Assembly: GCF_023242365.1 (NCBI RefSeq)
Contig: NZ_JALLIX010000008.1
Span: forward strand, 1 to 64,000
DNA length: 64,000 nucleotides
DNA from: Pseudomonas sp. MWU13-2100
GTDB lineage: Bacteria > Pseudomonadota > Gammaproteobacteria > Pseudomonadales > Pseudomonadaceae
Reading direction: 5' to 3'
Part shown: piece by piece, positions 17,830 to 27,396 of the stretch
How positions within the stretch are numbered: the stretch's first letter is position 1
How the letters are laid out: each line of letters begins with the position of its first letter
The notes under the pieces: model-generated
The model's database searches: none
What the model was told of the DNA's origin: nothing
What the model saw: only the letters and a program-made list of their open reading frames with translations
Program-made: the position numbers and the translations under genes

Positions 17830-18707
17830 GTCTGCAGCCGCTGGTTTCGGTCATTATTGCTTCCTATAACCATGGGCCATACATTGAGCAGAGCATTCTG
17901 AGCGTGCTTGGCCAGACGTATCCGAATATTGAGTTGTTGGTGGTCGACGATGGTTCCAGCGATGACAGTGTCGAGCGGATCAGGCGTCTGCAAGCCGAGC
18001 ATGGCTTCGACTTTCAGGTTCAGAAGAACCAGGGTTTGACCTGCACGCTTAACGGTGCGGTTGCCCGGTCCAGGGGGAGTTTGATTGCTCCGTTTGGGTC
18101 CGACGATATTATGTTGCCCGAGCGTATAGCGATCCAGGTTGCCCATATGGAGGGTGCGCCCGAGGTGGGTATTTGCGCGGGTAATATCGAGCTGATCGAT
18201 AGCAACGGTAATCCTTTTCCCGAGAAACGCCCGGGCCGGGACGTGCCGTTCCGTCGCCTGGATTTTGATGACATGTTTCTTGAGCGAAAGCCCTATCCAC
18301 CGGCACCTACCTTGCTGATTCGACGTGAGGTCCTGGAAGAGGTGGGCGGCTTCGACCCGACGATTCGTCTGGAGGACCTGCAGATCGAGTTGAAGGTCAC
18401 GCATGCCGGTTATTTCATTGACGCCCTCGGGGTGCCAATGGCCCGTTATCGCAAACACGCCAGCAATTCATACAAGAATCTCCGATTCATGATCGACTCG
18501 ATTCTCAAGACCTATGCACTGTTCAGTGAGCACCCGGCCTATGACGAAGTGCGTTATAAGTTCCTGAACTCGATGTTTATCAAGGCGGCAAATCGGGATA
18601 GGGCGCTGGCCCGAGAGCTTCTCAAGCAGATCCCGTACAAATACTTTAATCGCAGGACCTTACGGGGTTTGGGGCGCTTGTATTTTTCGCCGCAGCACAG
18701 GGGGTAA
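17826..18707 (+). CDS. GT2 family glycosyltransferase
   Basis: Inverting glycosyltransferase with a GT-A fold, 293 residues. The N-terminal [32 protein letters not shown] (nucleotide-sugar binding) and [13 protein letters not shown] (metal-binding DxD-like) are typical. The C terminus lacks membrane helices, so it is cytoplasmic or peripheral. It overlaps the preceding GT4 gene by four bases (ATGA). It could add a rhamnose or other outer-core sugar as WapR does in P. aeruginosa, but the sugar cannot be read from sequence. Confidence 0.8.
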   Translation: MSLQPLVSVIIASYNHGPYIEQSILSVLGQTYPNIELLVVDDGSSDDSVERIRRLQAEHGFDFQVQKNQGLTCTLNGAVARSRGSLIAPFGSDDIMLPERIAIQVAHMEGAPEVGICAGNIELIDSNGNPFPEKRPGRDVPFRRLDFDDMFLERKPYPPAPTLLIRREVLEEVGGFDPTIRLEDLQIELKVTHAGYFIDALGVPMARYRKHASNSYKNLRFMIDSILKTYALFSEHPAYDEVRYKFLNSMFIKAANRDRALARELLKQIPYKYFNRRTLRGLGRLYFSPQHRG

Positions 18708-18711
18708 TGGG

Positions 18712-19341
18712 GTGGGTTGGTTTGAACGCTTCTTGGAAAAACGCGCTAAACGTGCCATTCGAAAACTACCGAGAATCGAGCGAGGAGCGGCCCGTTTCCG
18801 CCGTCGCTACCCAGAGAATGGCTATGATTTTGGCTATGGTAGTTACGGCATCCCACAGGTCCATGATTGGCATGAAGGCACGACATTGCGTATCGGTGCC
18901 TATTGTTCGATCGCCGGTGGCGTACAGATTTTCCTGGGGGGGCATCATCGCGCCGATTGGGTGAGTACCTTCCCCTTTCCTGCCGTGTTGTCGCAGGCCT
19001 CGCATATTACCGATTATGGTGGTTCTCGTGGCGATGTCAGGGTCGGCAACGATGTGTGGCTCTGCTCCAATTGTACCCTGCTTTCAGGCGTTACCGTCGG
19101 TGATGGCGCCATTGTCGCCGCCGGTGCGGTGGTGACTCGGGATGTTGAGCCCTATGCGGTGGTGGCTGGCAATCCTGCGCGCTTTGTGAAGTGGCGTTTT
19201 CCAGAGGACCAGCGCATGGCGTTATTGCGAAGTGCCTGGTGGAATTGGCCGAAGGAAGAGGTGCAGGGTCTGGCCGACAAGCTCTGCAGCGACGACATCG
19301 CCGGATTCCTGGCTTATGCCGGACAGCGCAAGTCTTCTTGA
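18712..19341 (+). CDS. CatB-type hexapeptide O-acetyltransferase
   Basis: Left-handed beta-helix acetyltransferase of the xenobiotic/LPS O-acetyltransferase family, 209 residues. It shows hexapeptide repeats ([58 protein letters not shown]) and [14 protein letters not shown] with the candidate catalytic His. The end of the fold has [14 protein letters not shown]. The start is GTG, five bases after the GT2 stop. An out-of-frame ATG overlapping that stop gives only a short frame. Context suggests it acetylates the outer core or O-antigen. The convergent waaL gene is separated by a strong hairpin. Confidence 0.85.
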   Translation: MGWFERFLEKRAKRAIRKLPRIERGAARFRRRYPENGYDFGYGSYGIPQVHDWHEGTTLRIGAYCSIAGGVQIFLGGHHRADWVSTFPFPAVLSQASHITDYGGSRGDVRVGNDVWLCSNCTLLSGVTVGDGAIVAAGAVVTRDVEPYAVVAGNPARFVKWRFPEDQRMALLRSAWWNWPKEEVQGLADKLCSDDIAGFLAYAGQRKSS

Positions 19342-19368
19342 GTAGCGAGGTGTGCGCACATTCCTGAT

Positions 19369-19439
19369 GCCCTGTGCTCGTTTGTCCGTCCATCTCGCCG
19401 TCAGTGGATAGCGACGGCGAGATTGCGAGCGAGCAGGGC
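19369..19439. terminator. Bidirectional terminator between acetyltransferase and waaL
   Basis: A nested inverted repeat. The inner stem is TCTCGCCGTC / GACGGCGAGA (19393-19402 and 19413-19422) and is perfect. The outer arms GCCCTGTGCTCG and CGAGCAGGGC pair with a small bulge. It sits between convergent genes, so it can end both transcripts. Confidence 0.65.
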
Positions 19440-19444
19440 ATGAC

Positions 19445-20650
19445 TCAAATTTGAGCTTGTTTGCCCTTTGCCAACTGATGGCCGCGATTGGCGATACTGA
19501 GTGCCGCGATCAGGGCCAGGGGGATCCACAACAGGAACCAGTGTTCGCGCGGTCGTGTGAGGACTGCGCCGCCTTCGGCCAGGCCGGCACCAATGCCGTA
19601 GATCAGTAGGGTGGAGGCGAGGACGAACAGCGGCTGGAGGCGATGACGGTAGCCGCTGAGCAGACCCCACGCCAATATGAAGGCCCAGGGGATCAGGCCG
19701 ATGATTCCGACGTAGTAGAGCACCCCCAGGGCAAAATTGTGGGGCTCCTGCAGCAGATAGCCTATGCCGACATCGATGCGCAGCTCAGAGTCGTATCCAT
19801 GACCAATCCAGGGGTGTTCGGCGATTCTCCCCAAGGCAATTTGCCAGATCTGCAGGCGATAGGAGCTGCCGCGGTCGCCCAATACATCCGGGAACAATAG
19901 CAGAATGACGGCTGAGCCCAGCAGTATGCCCGTGATCATCACCAGAGCCCTGCGATTACGGCTGACGATGCTTAGCCACAGGATAGAGAGGGTAAGGGCC
20001 ACCAGCGGGGTTCGCGACCCCGTTGCGATGACCGCGACCAGCATGACGGCCGTCGCCGGTACGCTGAGCCAGAGGACTGACAGGCGCGGGCTGGTAATGC
20101 AGGTGTACAACCAGTAAATGCAGAAAAACCCGAACAGATGAGAACTCAGCAGCGGGTTGGTGAAGGCACCTGCGCCGACCATGCGATGACCGGGTGCGTA
20201 ATCTCTTAAAAATGGCACGAGGTCGATGATGGTCGCGACCAGGGCGATGGTCGCCGCGCAGAGCATCAGCGGCTTCAAGGCCTCGCTACGGTACTGGAGC
20301 AGCATGGCGCAACCGGCGAAGAGCATGAGCGGTTGCAAGGGAATTTTCATCATCCCGAAATCCGGGTTCTCTGGAGGGCTCCACAGCAGGCTCAGGCACA
20401 ACCAGATACAGAGCGCCAGGAAACCGGCAATAATTGGCTCTCCCAGCAGCGTCTTGATTTCCCTCGGACGCAGGCAGAGCATCAGCAGAGAGGGAATACC
20501 GAACAGCCCGAGGTAGAATGAGGTTAGCGCGCTGCGGCTCTCGAGAAAGAACATCCCTGAAAGCAAGATCAGCAAACCCAGCGGCAGAATCCATTTACAC
20601 AGGAAGTCAAAAATACGGGTTGAGGCAGAGGTCAGATGATTGGATTGCAT
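19445..20650 (-). CDS. waaL: O-antigen ligase
   Basis: Inner-membrane enzyme that transfers undecaprenyl-linked O-antigen to lipid A-core on the periplasmic side. The 401 residues are highly hydrophobic with about 10-12 membrane segments. A large loop near residues 270-310 (GDRGSSYRLQIWQIALGRI, HPWIGHGYDSELR, QEPHNFALGVLYYVG) carries the Arg and His residues conserved in the WaaL/RfaL (Wzy_C) family. Position next to msbA and hldE matches PA4999 in P. aeruginosa. It is transcribed opposite to the glycosyltransferases. AT-richer than the neighbouring housekeeping genes. Confidence 0.85.
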   Translation of the reverse strand: MQSNHLTSASTRIFDFLCKWILPLGLLILLSGMFFLESRSALTSFYLGLFGIPSLLMLCLRPREIKTLLGEPIIAGFLALCIWLCLSLLWSPPENPDFGMMKIPLQPLMLFAGCAMLLQYRSEALKPLMLCAATIALVATIIDLVPFLRDYAPGHRMVGAGAFTNPLLSSHLFGFFCIYWLYTCITSPRLSVLWLSVPATAVMLVAVIATGSRTPLVALTLSILWLSIVSRNRRALVMITGILLGSAVILLLFPDVLGDRGSSYRLQIWQIALGRIAEHPWIGHGYDSELRIDVGIGYLLQEPHNFALGVLYYVGIIGLIPWAFILAWGLLSGYRHRLQPLFVLASTLLIYGIGAGLAEGGAVLTRPREHWFLLWIPLALIAALSIANRGHQLAKGKQAQI

Positions 20651-20808
20651 GCAGGCAGGTCATTCCACAAGAGTGATCATCGCCCATCATAAGTGGGCAG
20701 CTTTTCAATGTCATTGGTCAAGGTGCGGGATTGTTGATCATTTCGTGTGCAAATACACCCCGGAAGCTGTGCTAAAGTCAGCCTCCTTTTTCATAACCGC
20801 CGCGTGAT

Positions 20809-22614
20809 ATGACCGAATCCAGTCTCAGCGCAAGCCCATCGAGCTTGAAAGTATACTTCCGCCTACTCGGCTACGTACGGCCTTATATCGGCCTGTTCGC
20901 GCTGAGTATCGTGGGTTTCCTGATATTCGCGTCGACCCAACCGATGCTCGGCTATATTCTGAAATATTTCGTCGACGGCCTGTCCAATCCGCAAGCCGCG
21001 CTGTTTCCGACGGTGCCTTACCTGCGCGACCTGCAGTTGCTGCAGGCGGTGCCGCTGTTGCTGGTGCTGATCGCCGCCTGGCAAGGGTTGGGTTCGTACC
21101 TGGGTAACTTTTTCCTGGCCAAGGTGTCCCTGGGGCTGGTTCACGATTTGCGGGTGGAGCTGTTCAATAACCTGCTGACGTTGCCCAATCGTTATTTCGA
21201 CACCCACAACTCCGGGCATCTGATCTCGCGCATTACCTTCAACGTGACCATGGTCACCGGGGCGGTGACCGACGCGATCAAGGTGGTGATCCGCGAAGGC
21301 ATGACCGTGGTCTTCCTGTTCCTCTCGCTGCTGTGGATGAACTGGCGCCTGACCCTGGTGATGGTTGCCATCCTGCCGTTGATCGCGGTGATGGTCAGCA
21401 CCTCCAGCAAGAAGTTTCGCAAGCAGAGCAAGAAGATTCAGGTCGCGATGGGTGATGTCACTCATGTTGCCTCGGAAACCATCCAGGGCTATCGCGTGGT
21501 TCGCAGCTTCGGCGGTGAAACCTACGAGCAGCGGCGCTTTCTCAAGGCTAGCCTGAGCAACACCGACCGACAGTTGCGCATGACCCGCACCGGTGCGATC
21601 TATACGCCGATGCTGCAAATGGTGATCTACAGCGCCATGGCGGTGCTGTTGTTTCTGGTGCTCTACCTGCGTGGCGATGCCTCGGCCGGCGACATGATTG
21701 CCTACATCACTCTGGCCGGTTTGCTGCCCAAGCCGATTCGCCAGCTGTCCGAAGTCAGCTCCACGGTCCAGAAGGGTGTGGCCGGTGCCGAAAGTATCTT
21801 CGAGCAGCTTGATGTCACTCCGGAAGTGGACACCGGCACCGTGGAGCGGGAGTCGGTCAGTGGTCATCTGGAAGTGCGCAACCTGAGCTTTACCTATCCG
21901 GGCACCGAGCGTCAGGTCCTGGACAATGTCAGCTTCAGTGTCGCGCCTGGCCAGATGGTGGCCCTGGTCGGACGCTCCGGCAGCGGCAAGTCGACCCTGG
22001 CGGCCCTGATCCCACGCTTCTATCACCATGACAGTGGGGAGATTCTTCTCGATGGCGTGGATATCGAGGATTATCGACTGCTGAACCTGCGTCGACACAT
22101 TGCCCAGGTCACCCAGCATGTCACGCTGTTCAGTGACACCGTGGCGAACAATATTGCCTACGGCGATCTGGCCGGCGCTCCCCGGGCCGATATCGAGGCC
22201 GCGGCGGCGGACGCCTATGCCAAGGATTTCGTCGAGCAACTGCCTCAGGGCTTTGACACCCTCGTGGGTGAAAATGGCGTACTGCTTTCCGGCGGTCAGC
22301 GCCAGCGTCTGGCAATCGCCCGAGCGTTGCTCAAGAACGCCCCGCTGTTGATCCTCGATGAAGCGACCTCGGCCCTCGATACCGAATCGGAGCGGCATAT
22401 CCAGGCTGCCCTGGATCATGCCATGCAAGGGCGCACCACCCTGGTGATCGCCCACCGGTTGTCGACGATCGAGAAGGCCGACCTGATTCTGGTCATGGAC
22501 CAGGGCCGTATCGTCGAGCGTGGTACCCATGCCGAGCTGCTTGCCCAAAAGGGTTACTACGCCCGGCTCAATGCCATGGGCCTGGACGAACCGGCGCACG
22601 TCGGGATCGTCTGA
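20809..22614 (+). CDS. msbA: Lipid A export ATP-binding/permease protein
   Basis: ABC half-transporter that flips lipid A-core across the inner membrane as a homodimer. The 601 residues have an N-terminal six-helix membrane domain (about 20-320) and a C-terminal ATPase with Walker A GRSGSGKST, signature LSGGQRQR, Walker B LLILDEATSALD and switch His in VIAHRLSTIEKAD. Divergent from waaL. A Rho-independent terminator follows, so it is monocistronic. Confidence 0.95.
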   Translation: MTESSLSASPSSLKVYFRLLGYVRPYIGLFALSIVGFLIFASTQPMLGYILKYFVDGLSNPQAALFPTVPYLRDLQLLQAVPLLLVLIAAWQGLGSYLGNFFLAKVSLGLVHDLRVELFNNLLTLPNRYFDTHNSGHLISRITFNVTMVTGAVTDAIKVVIREGMTVVFLFLSLLWMNWRLTLVMVAILPLIAVMVSTSSKKFRKQSKKIQVAMGDVTHVASETIQGYRVVRSFGGETYEQRRFLKASLSNTDRQLRMTRTGAIYTPMLQMVIYSAMAVLLFLVLYLRGDASAGDMIAYITLAGLLPKPIRQLSEVSSTVQKGVAGAESIFEQLDVTPEVDTGTVERESVSGHLEVRNLSFTYPGTERQVLDNVSFSVAPGQMVALVGRSGSGKSTLAALIPRFYHHDSGEILLDGVDIEDYRLLNLRRHIAQVTQHVTLFSDTVANNIAYGDLAGAPRADIEAAAADAYAKDFVEQLPQGFDTLVGENGVLLSGGQRQRLAIARALLKNAPLLILDEATSALDTESERHIQAALDHAMQGRTTLVIAHRLSTIEKADLILVMDQGRIVERGTHAELLAQKGYYARLNAMGLDEPAHVGIV

Positions 22615-22622
22615 TCCGTTGG

Positions 22623-22658
22623 CAGGGCGCGCGATGCCGATCGTTGCGCCCTGTTTTT
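22623..22658 (+). terminator. Rho-independent terminator of msbA
   Basis: A perfect 8-bp stem CAGGGCGC / GCGCCCTG followed directly by TTTTT, 8 bp after the msbA stop. Canonical intrinsic terminator. Confidence 0.85.
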
Positions 22659-22727
22659 GTCTAGGCAAGCCTTCGCTAACCCTGTGTTAATATCGCGCCC
22701 CTGTTCATTTTTTATGTGGGTTGCTCC

Positions 22728-24149
22728 ATGAAGTTGTCCATGCCGCGATTCGATCAAGCCCCTGTCTTGGTGGTCGGCGATGTCATGCTCGACCGTTACT
22801 GGCATGGTGGTACCTCACGGATTTCTCCTGAGGCACCGGTGCCAGTGGTCAAGGTCGAGCATATCGAAGACCGTCCCGGTGGCGCCGCCAACGTTGCCCT
22901 GAACATCGCCGCCCTGGGTGCTCCGGCATCGCTGGTGGGGGTCACTGGTGACGACGAGGCCGCCGACAGCCTGGTCAACAGTCTCAAGGGGGCCGGGGTC
23001 CGGGCTCTGTTCCAGCGTATTGCGCACCAGCCGACCATCGTCAAGCTGCGGGTCATGAGCCGCCACCAACAGTTGCTGCGGATCGACTTTGAAGAACCCT
23101 TCGCCACCGATGCCTTGGCTCTGGCGTCTGAAGTCGATGGCTTGCTCGAAGGCGTCAAGGTGCTGGTGCTGTCCGACTACGGCAAAGGCGCCTTGAAGAA
23201 TCACCAGGTCCTGATCCAGGCCGCCCGGGCGCGGGGTATTCCCGTGCTGGCTGACCCCAAGGGCAAGGACTTTTCGATCTACCGTGGCGCGAGCCTTATC
23301 ACGCCGAACCTCAGCGAGTTCGAAACCATTGTCGGCGGTTGCGCCGATGAGCATGAATTGGTGGCCAAGGGCGCCCGGTTGATGCAGGACCTGGACCTCG
23401 GCGCCTTGCTGGTGACCCGTGGCGAGCATGGCATGACCCTGCTGCGCCCGGATCATCCGGCGCTGCACCTGCCGGCCCGGGCCCGTGAAGTATTCGATGT
23501 GACCGGTGCCGGAGATACAGTGATCTCGACCCTGGCGGCGGCCATTGCCGCGGGCGAAGAACTGCCGCATGCCGTGGCCTTGGCCAACCTCGCTGCCGGC
23601 ATCGTGGTCGGCAAGCTCGGTACGGCAGCCATCAGTGCGCCTGAGCTGCGCCGGGCGATCCAGCGTGAGGAAGGGTCCGAGCGCGGCGTGCTGGGCCTGG
23701 AGCAATTGCTGCTGGCGGTCGACGACGCACGGGCGCACAACGAGAAGATCGTCTTCACCAATGGTTGCTTCGACATTCTCCACGCCGGTCACGTGACCTA
23801 CCTGGAGCAGGCGCGGGCCCAGGGTGATCGGTTGATCGTCGCGGTCAACGACGATGCCTCGGTGAGCCGCCTCAAGGGCCCTGGCCGTCCGATCAACAGT
23901 GTTGATCGGCGCATGGCCGTGCTGGCCGGCCTGGGTGCCGTGGACTGGGTTATCAGCTTCCCCGAGGGTACCCCGGAAAACCTGTTGGCCCAGGTCAAGC
24001 CGGATGTGCTGGTCAAGGGAGGGGACTATGGGATCGACCAGGTGGTCGGTGCCTCCATCGTGACCGCCTATGGCGGGACGGTGAAAGTGCTCGGCTTGGT
24101 GGAAAACAGCTCGACCACGGCCATTGTCGAGAAGATCCGCAGCAACTGA
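22728..24149 (+). CDS. hldE: Bifunctional heptose-7-phosphate kinase / heptose-1-phosphate adenylyltransferase
   Basis: Makes the ADP-heptose precursor used by WaaC and WaaF. About 473 residues. The N-terminal ribokinase-like domain (about 1-315) has GGAANVALNIAALG and the C-terminal PfkB signature DVTGAGDTVISTLAAAI. The C-terminal cytidylyltransferase-like domain (from about 340) has FTNGCFDILHAGHVTYLEQA. I use the ATG at 22728, where the family N terminus MKLSMPRFDQAPVLVVGDV begins, rather than an upstream in-frame GTG. Own promoter region after the msbA terminator; intrinsic terminator downstream. Confidence 0.95.
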   Translation: MKLSMPRFDQAPVLVVGDVMLDRYWHGGTSRISPEAPVPVVKVEHIEDRPGGAANVALNIAALGAPASLVGVTGDDEAADSLVNSLKGAGVRALFQRIAHQPTIVKLRVMSRHQQLLRIDFEEPFATDALALASEVDGLLEGVKVLVLSDYGKGALKNHQVLIQAARARGIPVLADPKGKDFSIYRGASLITPNLSEFETIVGGCADEHELVAKGARLMQDLDLGALLVTRGEHGMTLLRPDHPALHLPARAREVFDVTGAGDTVISTLAAAIAAGEELPHAVALANLAAGIVVGKLGTAAISAPELRRAIQREEGSERGVLGLEQLLLAVDDARAHNEKIVFTNGCFDILHAGHVTYLEQARAQGDRLIVAVNDDASVSRLKGPGRPINSVDRRMAVLAGLGAVDWVISFPEGTPENLLAQVKPDVLVKGGDYGIDQVVGASIVTAYGGTVKVLGLVENSSTTAIVEKIRSN

Positions 24150-24155
24150 TAAGCG

Positions 24156-24184
24156 CCAGGCCCGTTCGATAGGTGCGGGCCTGG
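24156..24184 (+). terminator. Terminator of hldE
   Basis: Perfect 9-bp stem CCAGGCCCG / CGGGCCTGG with an 11-nt loop, starting six bases after the hldE stop and followed by GTTTCGGCTTT. Confidence 0.7.
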
Positions 24185-24198
24185 GTTTCGGCTTTCAC

Positions 24199-24280
24199 TG
24201 TGGAGCCAGCTTGCTGGCAATGAGGCCCTTGAGCCTTGTGGTGGCCACACGGCCGCGATCGCCAGCAAGCAGGTTCCTTG
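24199..24280. repeat. REPIN-like inverted REP pair, class II
   Basis: Two inverted REP units, left GGAGCCAGCTTGCTGGCAAT and right ATCGCCAGCAAGCAGGTTCC, with about 30 bp between them. They belong to the same family as the pair at 30118-30205 and the single unit at 47503-47529. They lie between the convergent hldE and the Nudix-like gene. Confidence 0.8.
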
Positions 24281-24314
24281 TATCGACAAGGGCCATGTGT
24301 TCGTCCTTGCTTTG

Positions 24315-25280
24315 TCAGCGCCCGGTTTTCAGCGGCACGATCTTGCGCAGGATCTGCCGGGCCTTGCCGGTCAGGCGCTTGATTTTCGAATCTTTCTCCG
24401 GCTCCCCCAGCCCTTGCTGACGGACCCAGTCCTTCCAGCGAATCCGTTCCTCGCGCACCACCCAGCCTTCCTGTCGGGCAAAGCTTTCCGCCAGGTACAG
24501 ACCGCGGGTGCTGGCCGGATGCAGTTGATCCTTTTTCAGCGTGTATAGCTCGGCGCAGGGCTGCCCGTCCTTGAGTGGCATCAGGTACAGGTCGGGTCGG
24601 CCGCGGTCCAGGCGTGCCACCAGTTGATCGTTTTCCAGGCGCTCGTCGACATGGAACAGGCTCAGGGACTTGGCCTCGCGAGGGACCTCCAGGCGCAGGT
24701 CATAGATCAGTTGCAATGATGCCGTGGGCAGGTGCACGTAGGTCCGCGGGCGCTCCATCAGTTGCAGTGCACCGCAGCGTACCGGCCGCGCCGCGCCGGA
24801 CAAGGAGGTCAGGCGAAAGGGCAGGGCTTCGCGGTAATGCAGGGCCGCCGAGTAGGGCGTCGGCAGCCAGGTCTCATTGAAGCGACCGCCGAGCCAGCCT
24901 TCCGGGGTTTCCAGCAGGCACTCCTCGGCGATTTCGGCGATGGCGGTGAGCAGCGGAATGGCCAGTTCATGGGCCGGGACATAGCCGGAAATCAGCTTGA
25001 GTACCACGTCGCCGCGATCCTGGCGGCGCTGGCGGACCAGCACCCAGTAGTCGCGGTTGTGCCAGTGCAGGGTCAGGCGCACCGAGACGCCGAGGTTGGC
25101 CAGTCCCAGGGTGAAACGCTCGGGGTTGTCCACTGCGACCGGTTTGCGTTTGTGCAAGGTTTGCGCAAAGTTCAACGGCATCCCGACGCTCTGGTAACAC
25201 AAGCCTTCGGGGGTCGCCTCGACGAGTAATGGCAGGGTCTTGAAGTCGCTGGGGTTCTTGCGTATCAGCGTCCGCGGCAT
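24315..25280 (-). CDS. Conserved protein with a degenerate Nudix-like core
   Basis: Homologue of the uncharacterised PA4993-type protein (position in the PAO1 order). 321 residues, no signal peptide or membrane segment. Residues about 80-135 (VLVRQRR, then VVLKLISGYVPAHE, then TAIAEIAEECLLETPEG) resemble a Nudix fold: glycine followed five residues later by Glu, then AEIAEECL in place of the REUxEExG helix with two extra residues between. The Arg of the box is replaced, so catalysis is doubtful. The start is set at MPRTLIRK (14 codons into the open frame), where the coding pattern begins. It is the third gene of a minus-strand set with the aldo/keto reductase and FAD oxidoreductase. Confidence 0.6.
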   Translation of the reverse strand: MPRTLIRKNPSDFKTLPLLVEATPEGLCYQSVGMPLNFAQTLHKRKPVAVDNPERFTLGLANLGVSVRLTLHWHNRDYWVLVRQRRQDRGDVVLKLISGYVPAHELAIPLLTAIAEIAEECLLETPEGWLGGRFNETWLPTPYSAALHYREALPFRLTSLSGAARPVRCGALQLMERPRTYVHLPTASLQLIYDLRLEVPREAKSLSLFHVDERLENDQLVARLDRGRPDLYLMPLKDGQPCAELYTLKKDQLHPASTRGLYLAESFARQEGWVVREERIRWKDWVRQQGLGEPEKDSKIKRLTGKARQILRKIVPLKTGR

Positions 25281-25321
25281 CTCGGCTCCTTCTTGCGTCG
25301 GGGTCGGCCGCCTGGGCGGCA

Positions 25322-26134
25322 TCAGTTTTGGCGAATGACCCGGGCCACCGTCGCCACATTGTGGGTCAGGTGCAGCGGGTTGATGGTGCCGACAATAGCA
25401 CTGGCAACGCCGGGCTGTGCAAATAGCAGTTCAAAGCTGGCCCGCACCGGGTCGACACCTGGAGCCAGGCACACGTGGCCGCTGGCCAGGGCCTTTTTCA
25501 CCAGGATCGCCTTGCCGTGGGCTGCAGCATAGTCAATGACCGGTTTCTCGTCCTGTTCGTTCAGATTGTAGGTGATCATCGCACAATCACCTTGCTCCAG
25601 AGCCTTCAGGCCACCTTCGACGGTCTTGCCGGAAAAACCGAAAGCACGGATCTTGCCTTCGTCCTTCAAGGCCGCGAGGGTCTGGTAGACATCGCTGTGT
25701 TCGAGGATCGCCAGGTCGTCGCCGTCGGAATGTACCAGTACCAGGTCGATAAAGTCGGTTTCCAGGCGTTGCAAGCTGCGCTCCACGGAGAAACGGGTAT
25801 GCGCAGCACTGAAGTCATGGCTCGATTGGCCGGCTTCGAACTCTTCGCCAACCTTGCTGACGATCACCCACTCCTGGCGCTGTCCGCGCAGCAGCGGGCC
25901 GAGACGTTCTTCGCTGCGGCCATAGGCTGGCGCGGTGTCGATCAGGTTGATGCCCAGGTCACGGGTCAGATGCAGTAACTGGCTGGCTTGCTGATCGTCG
26001 GGAATCTGGAAACCGTTGGGGTATTTGACACCCTGGTCGCGACCGAGCTTGACGGTGCCCAGGCCCAGGGGCGACACCCGCAAGCCGGTGCTGCCGAGTG
26101 TTCGATGCAGGTCGTGCAGGGTCGGCAGGCTCAT
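25322..26134 (-). CDS. Aldo/keto reductase family oxidoreductase
   Basis: NADPH-dependent reductase with a TIM barrel, 270 residues. The catalytic tetrad is visible in DTAPAYGRSEE (Asp, Tyr), VSKVGEE (Lys) and LVLVHSDG (His). The substrate is unknown. The open frame extends much further upstream, but the start at MSLPTLHDLHRTLG overlaps the upstream FAD oxidoreductase stop by four bases (ATGA), which fixes it. Same position as PA4992. Confidence 0.88.
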   Translation of the reverse strand: MSLPTLHDLHRTLGSTGLRVSPLGLGTVKLGRDQGVKYPNGFQIPDDQQASQLLHLTRDLGINLIDTAPAYGRSEERLGPLLRGQRQEWVIVSKVGEEFEAGQSSHDFSAAHTRFSVERSLQRLETDFIDLVLVHSDGDDLAILEHSDVYQTLAALKDEGKIRAFGFSGKTVEGGLKALEQGDCAMITYNLNEQDEKPVIDYAAAHGKAILVKKALASGHVCLAPGVDPVRASFELLFAQPGVASAIVGTINPLHLTHNVATVARVIRQN

Positions 26135-27306
26135 GGCAGCAGTTGCTCCCAGGGGGTTTGTGCGATGGCCGGCTTCGGCAACTCGGGCAGGCCGGCTGCC
26201 GGGCCAGGGCGGATCCCGTCGCGTTCCAGGCTCTTGATCACGCGGTCGGCGAAATCCGGCGCCAGGGCCAGCTTGGTCGGCCAGCCCACCAGCAGGCGAT
26301 CCTGTTCGGCGAGGAAGGCATTGTCCGGACGGCTCAGGCCCGATTGCAGCGGTTCGGCGCGCTCGACCCGCAAGGTGGCCCATTGCGCCTGGCTCAGGTC
26401 GACCCAGGGCAGCAGGTTGCCCAGCTCCTTCTGGGCGGTGGCGATCTGCGCGGCGGGCTCGCGGGCGACACCTTCGGCCTCGGCGATGTCGCCGCCGAGG
26501 TACCAGACCCATTGGCCATCAGCCGTCGGATGGGTGGTCACGGTAATGCGCGGCTTGGGTCCGCCGCCCAGGCAATGGGCGTACAGCGGTTTCAGGCTCG
26601 GGCCCTTGACCAGCACCATGTGCAAGGGACGGGTCTGCATGGCCGGCTGGCTCAGGCCGAGGGTTTTGAGCAACGCAGCATTGCCGGCTCCGGCGCTGAG
26701 GACGATGCGCTGGGCATGGATATCCCGGCCATCGACCCGCAGGCCGACCAGTTGCTCGTTGTCCAGCAGCGGTTCGATAGTGTGGCCGGCGAGCAAGCCG
26801 TCACCGGCCAGTTCGGCCAGGCGGTTGATCAGGCTCGGCACATCGATCACCAGTTCCGCCAGGCGATAGACCTTGCCCTTGAAGCGCGGGTCTTGCAGGG
26901 CAGGCGGCAGTTGCTCGCCCTTGACCTGGTCGACCCGGCCGCGCACAGCCTTGCTGGCGAAGAAACTGGTGAGGTTGCCGGCCAGGGTGCCGGGGGACCA
27001 GAGATAGTGGGCTTCGGACAGCAGGCGCACGCCCGACAGGTCGAGTTCGCCGTTGCCGGCCAGGGCCTCGCGCCAGCGCCGCGGCATATCGGCGATGGCT
27101 TCCGAGGCGCCGCTCAGGGCGCCGTGCAGGGCGTATTTGGCGCCGCCGTGGATGATGCCCTGGGACTTGACGCTCTGCCCGCCGCCGAGGCTGGCGCTTT
27201 CCACCAGTACCGTCGAAAAGCCCTGGCGGCGCAGGCGCGCGTTGAGCCAGAGCCCGGCAACGCCGGCGCCGACAATCAGGACATCGGTGGAAAGAGCGGA
27301 TGGCAT
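26131..27306 (-). CDS. FAD-dependent oxidoreductase (DadA/glycine-oxidase-like)
   Basis: Soluble flavoprotein with an N-terminal Rossmann motif DVLIVGAGVAGLWLNARL (GxGxxG) and a HGGAKYAL segment. 391 residues. It resembles the DAO (D-amino-acid oxidase) superfamily; substrate unknown. Equivalent to PA4991 by position. First gene of a three-gene minus-strand operon with the aldo/keto reductase and the Nudix-like protein, hinting at a shared small-molecule repair or oxidation role (inference). Confidence 0.82.
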   Translation of the reverse strand: MPSALSTDVLIVGAGVAGLWLNARLRRQGFSTVLVESASLGGGQSVKSQGIIHGGAKYALHGALSGASEAIADMPRRWREALAGNGELDLSGVRLLSEAHYLWSPGTLAGNLTSFFASKAVRGRVDQVKGEQLPPALQDPRFKGKVYRLAELVIDVPSLINRLAELAGDGLLAGHTIEPLLDNEQLVGLRVDGRDIHAQRIVLSAGAGNAALLKTLGLSQPAMQTRPLHMVLVKGPSLKPLYAHCLGGGPKPRITVTTHPTADGQWVWYLGGDIAEAEGVAREPAAQIATAQKELGNLLPWVDLSQAQWATLRVERAEPLQSGLSRPDNAFLAEQDRLLVGWPTKLALAPDFADRVIKSLERDGIRPGPAAGLPELPKPAIAQTPWEQLLP

Positions 27307-27396
27307 GCGACGACCTCGGTGTTCAAGACAAGGCTCGCAGTATACAGGCTCATGAAGAGAGCATGTCTGGGCTGCGTGCGGCTAGTTGAGGTCGCG

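Noticed and set aside
24199..24280. Repeats as a CRISPR array or attachment sites
   Set aside because: They are inverted pairs scattered singly between genes, with no regular spacers, cas genes or integrase; they fit the REP/REPIN family.
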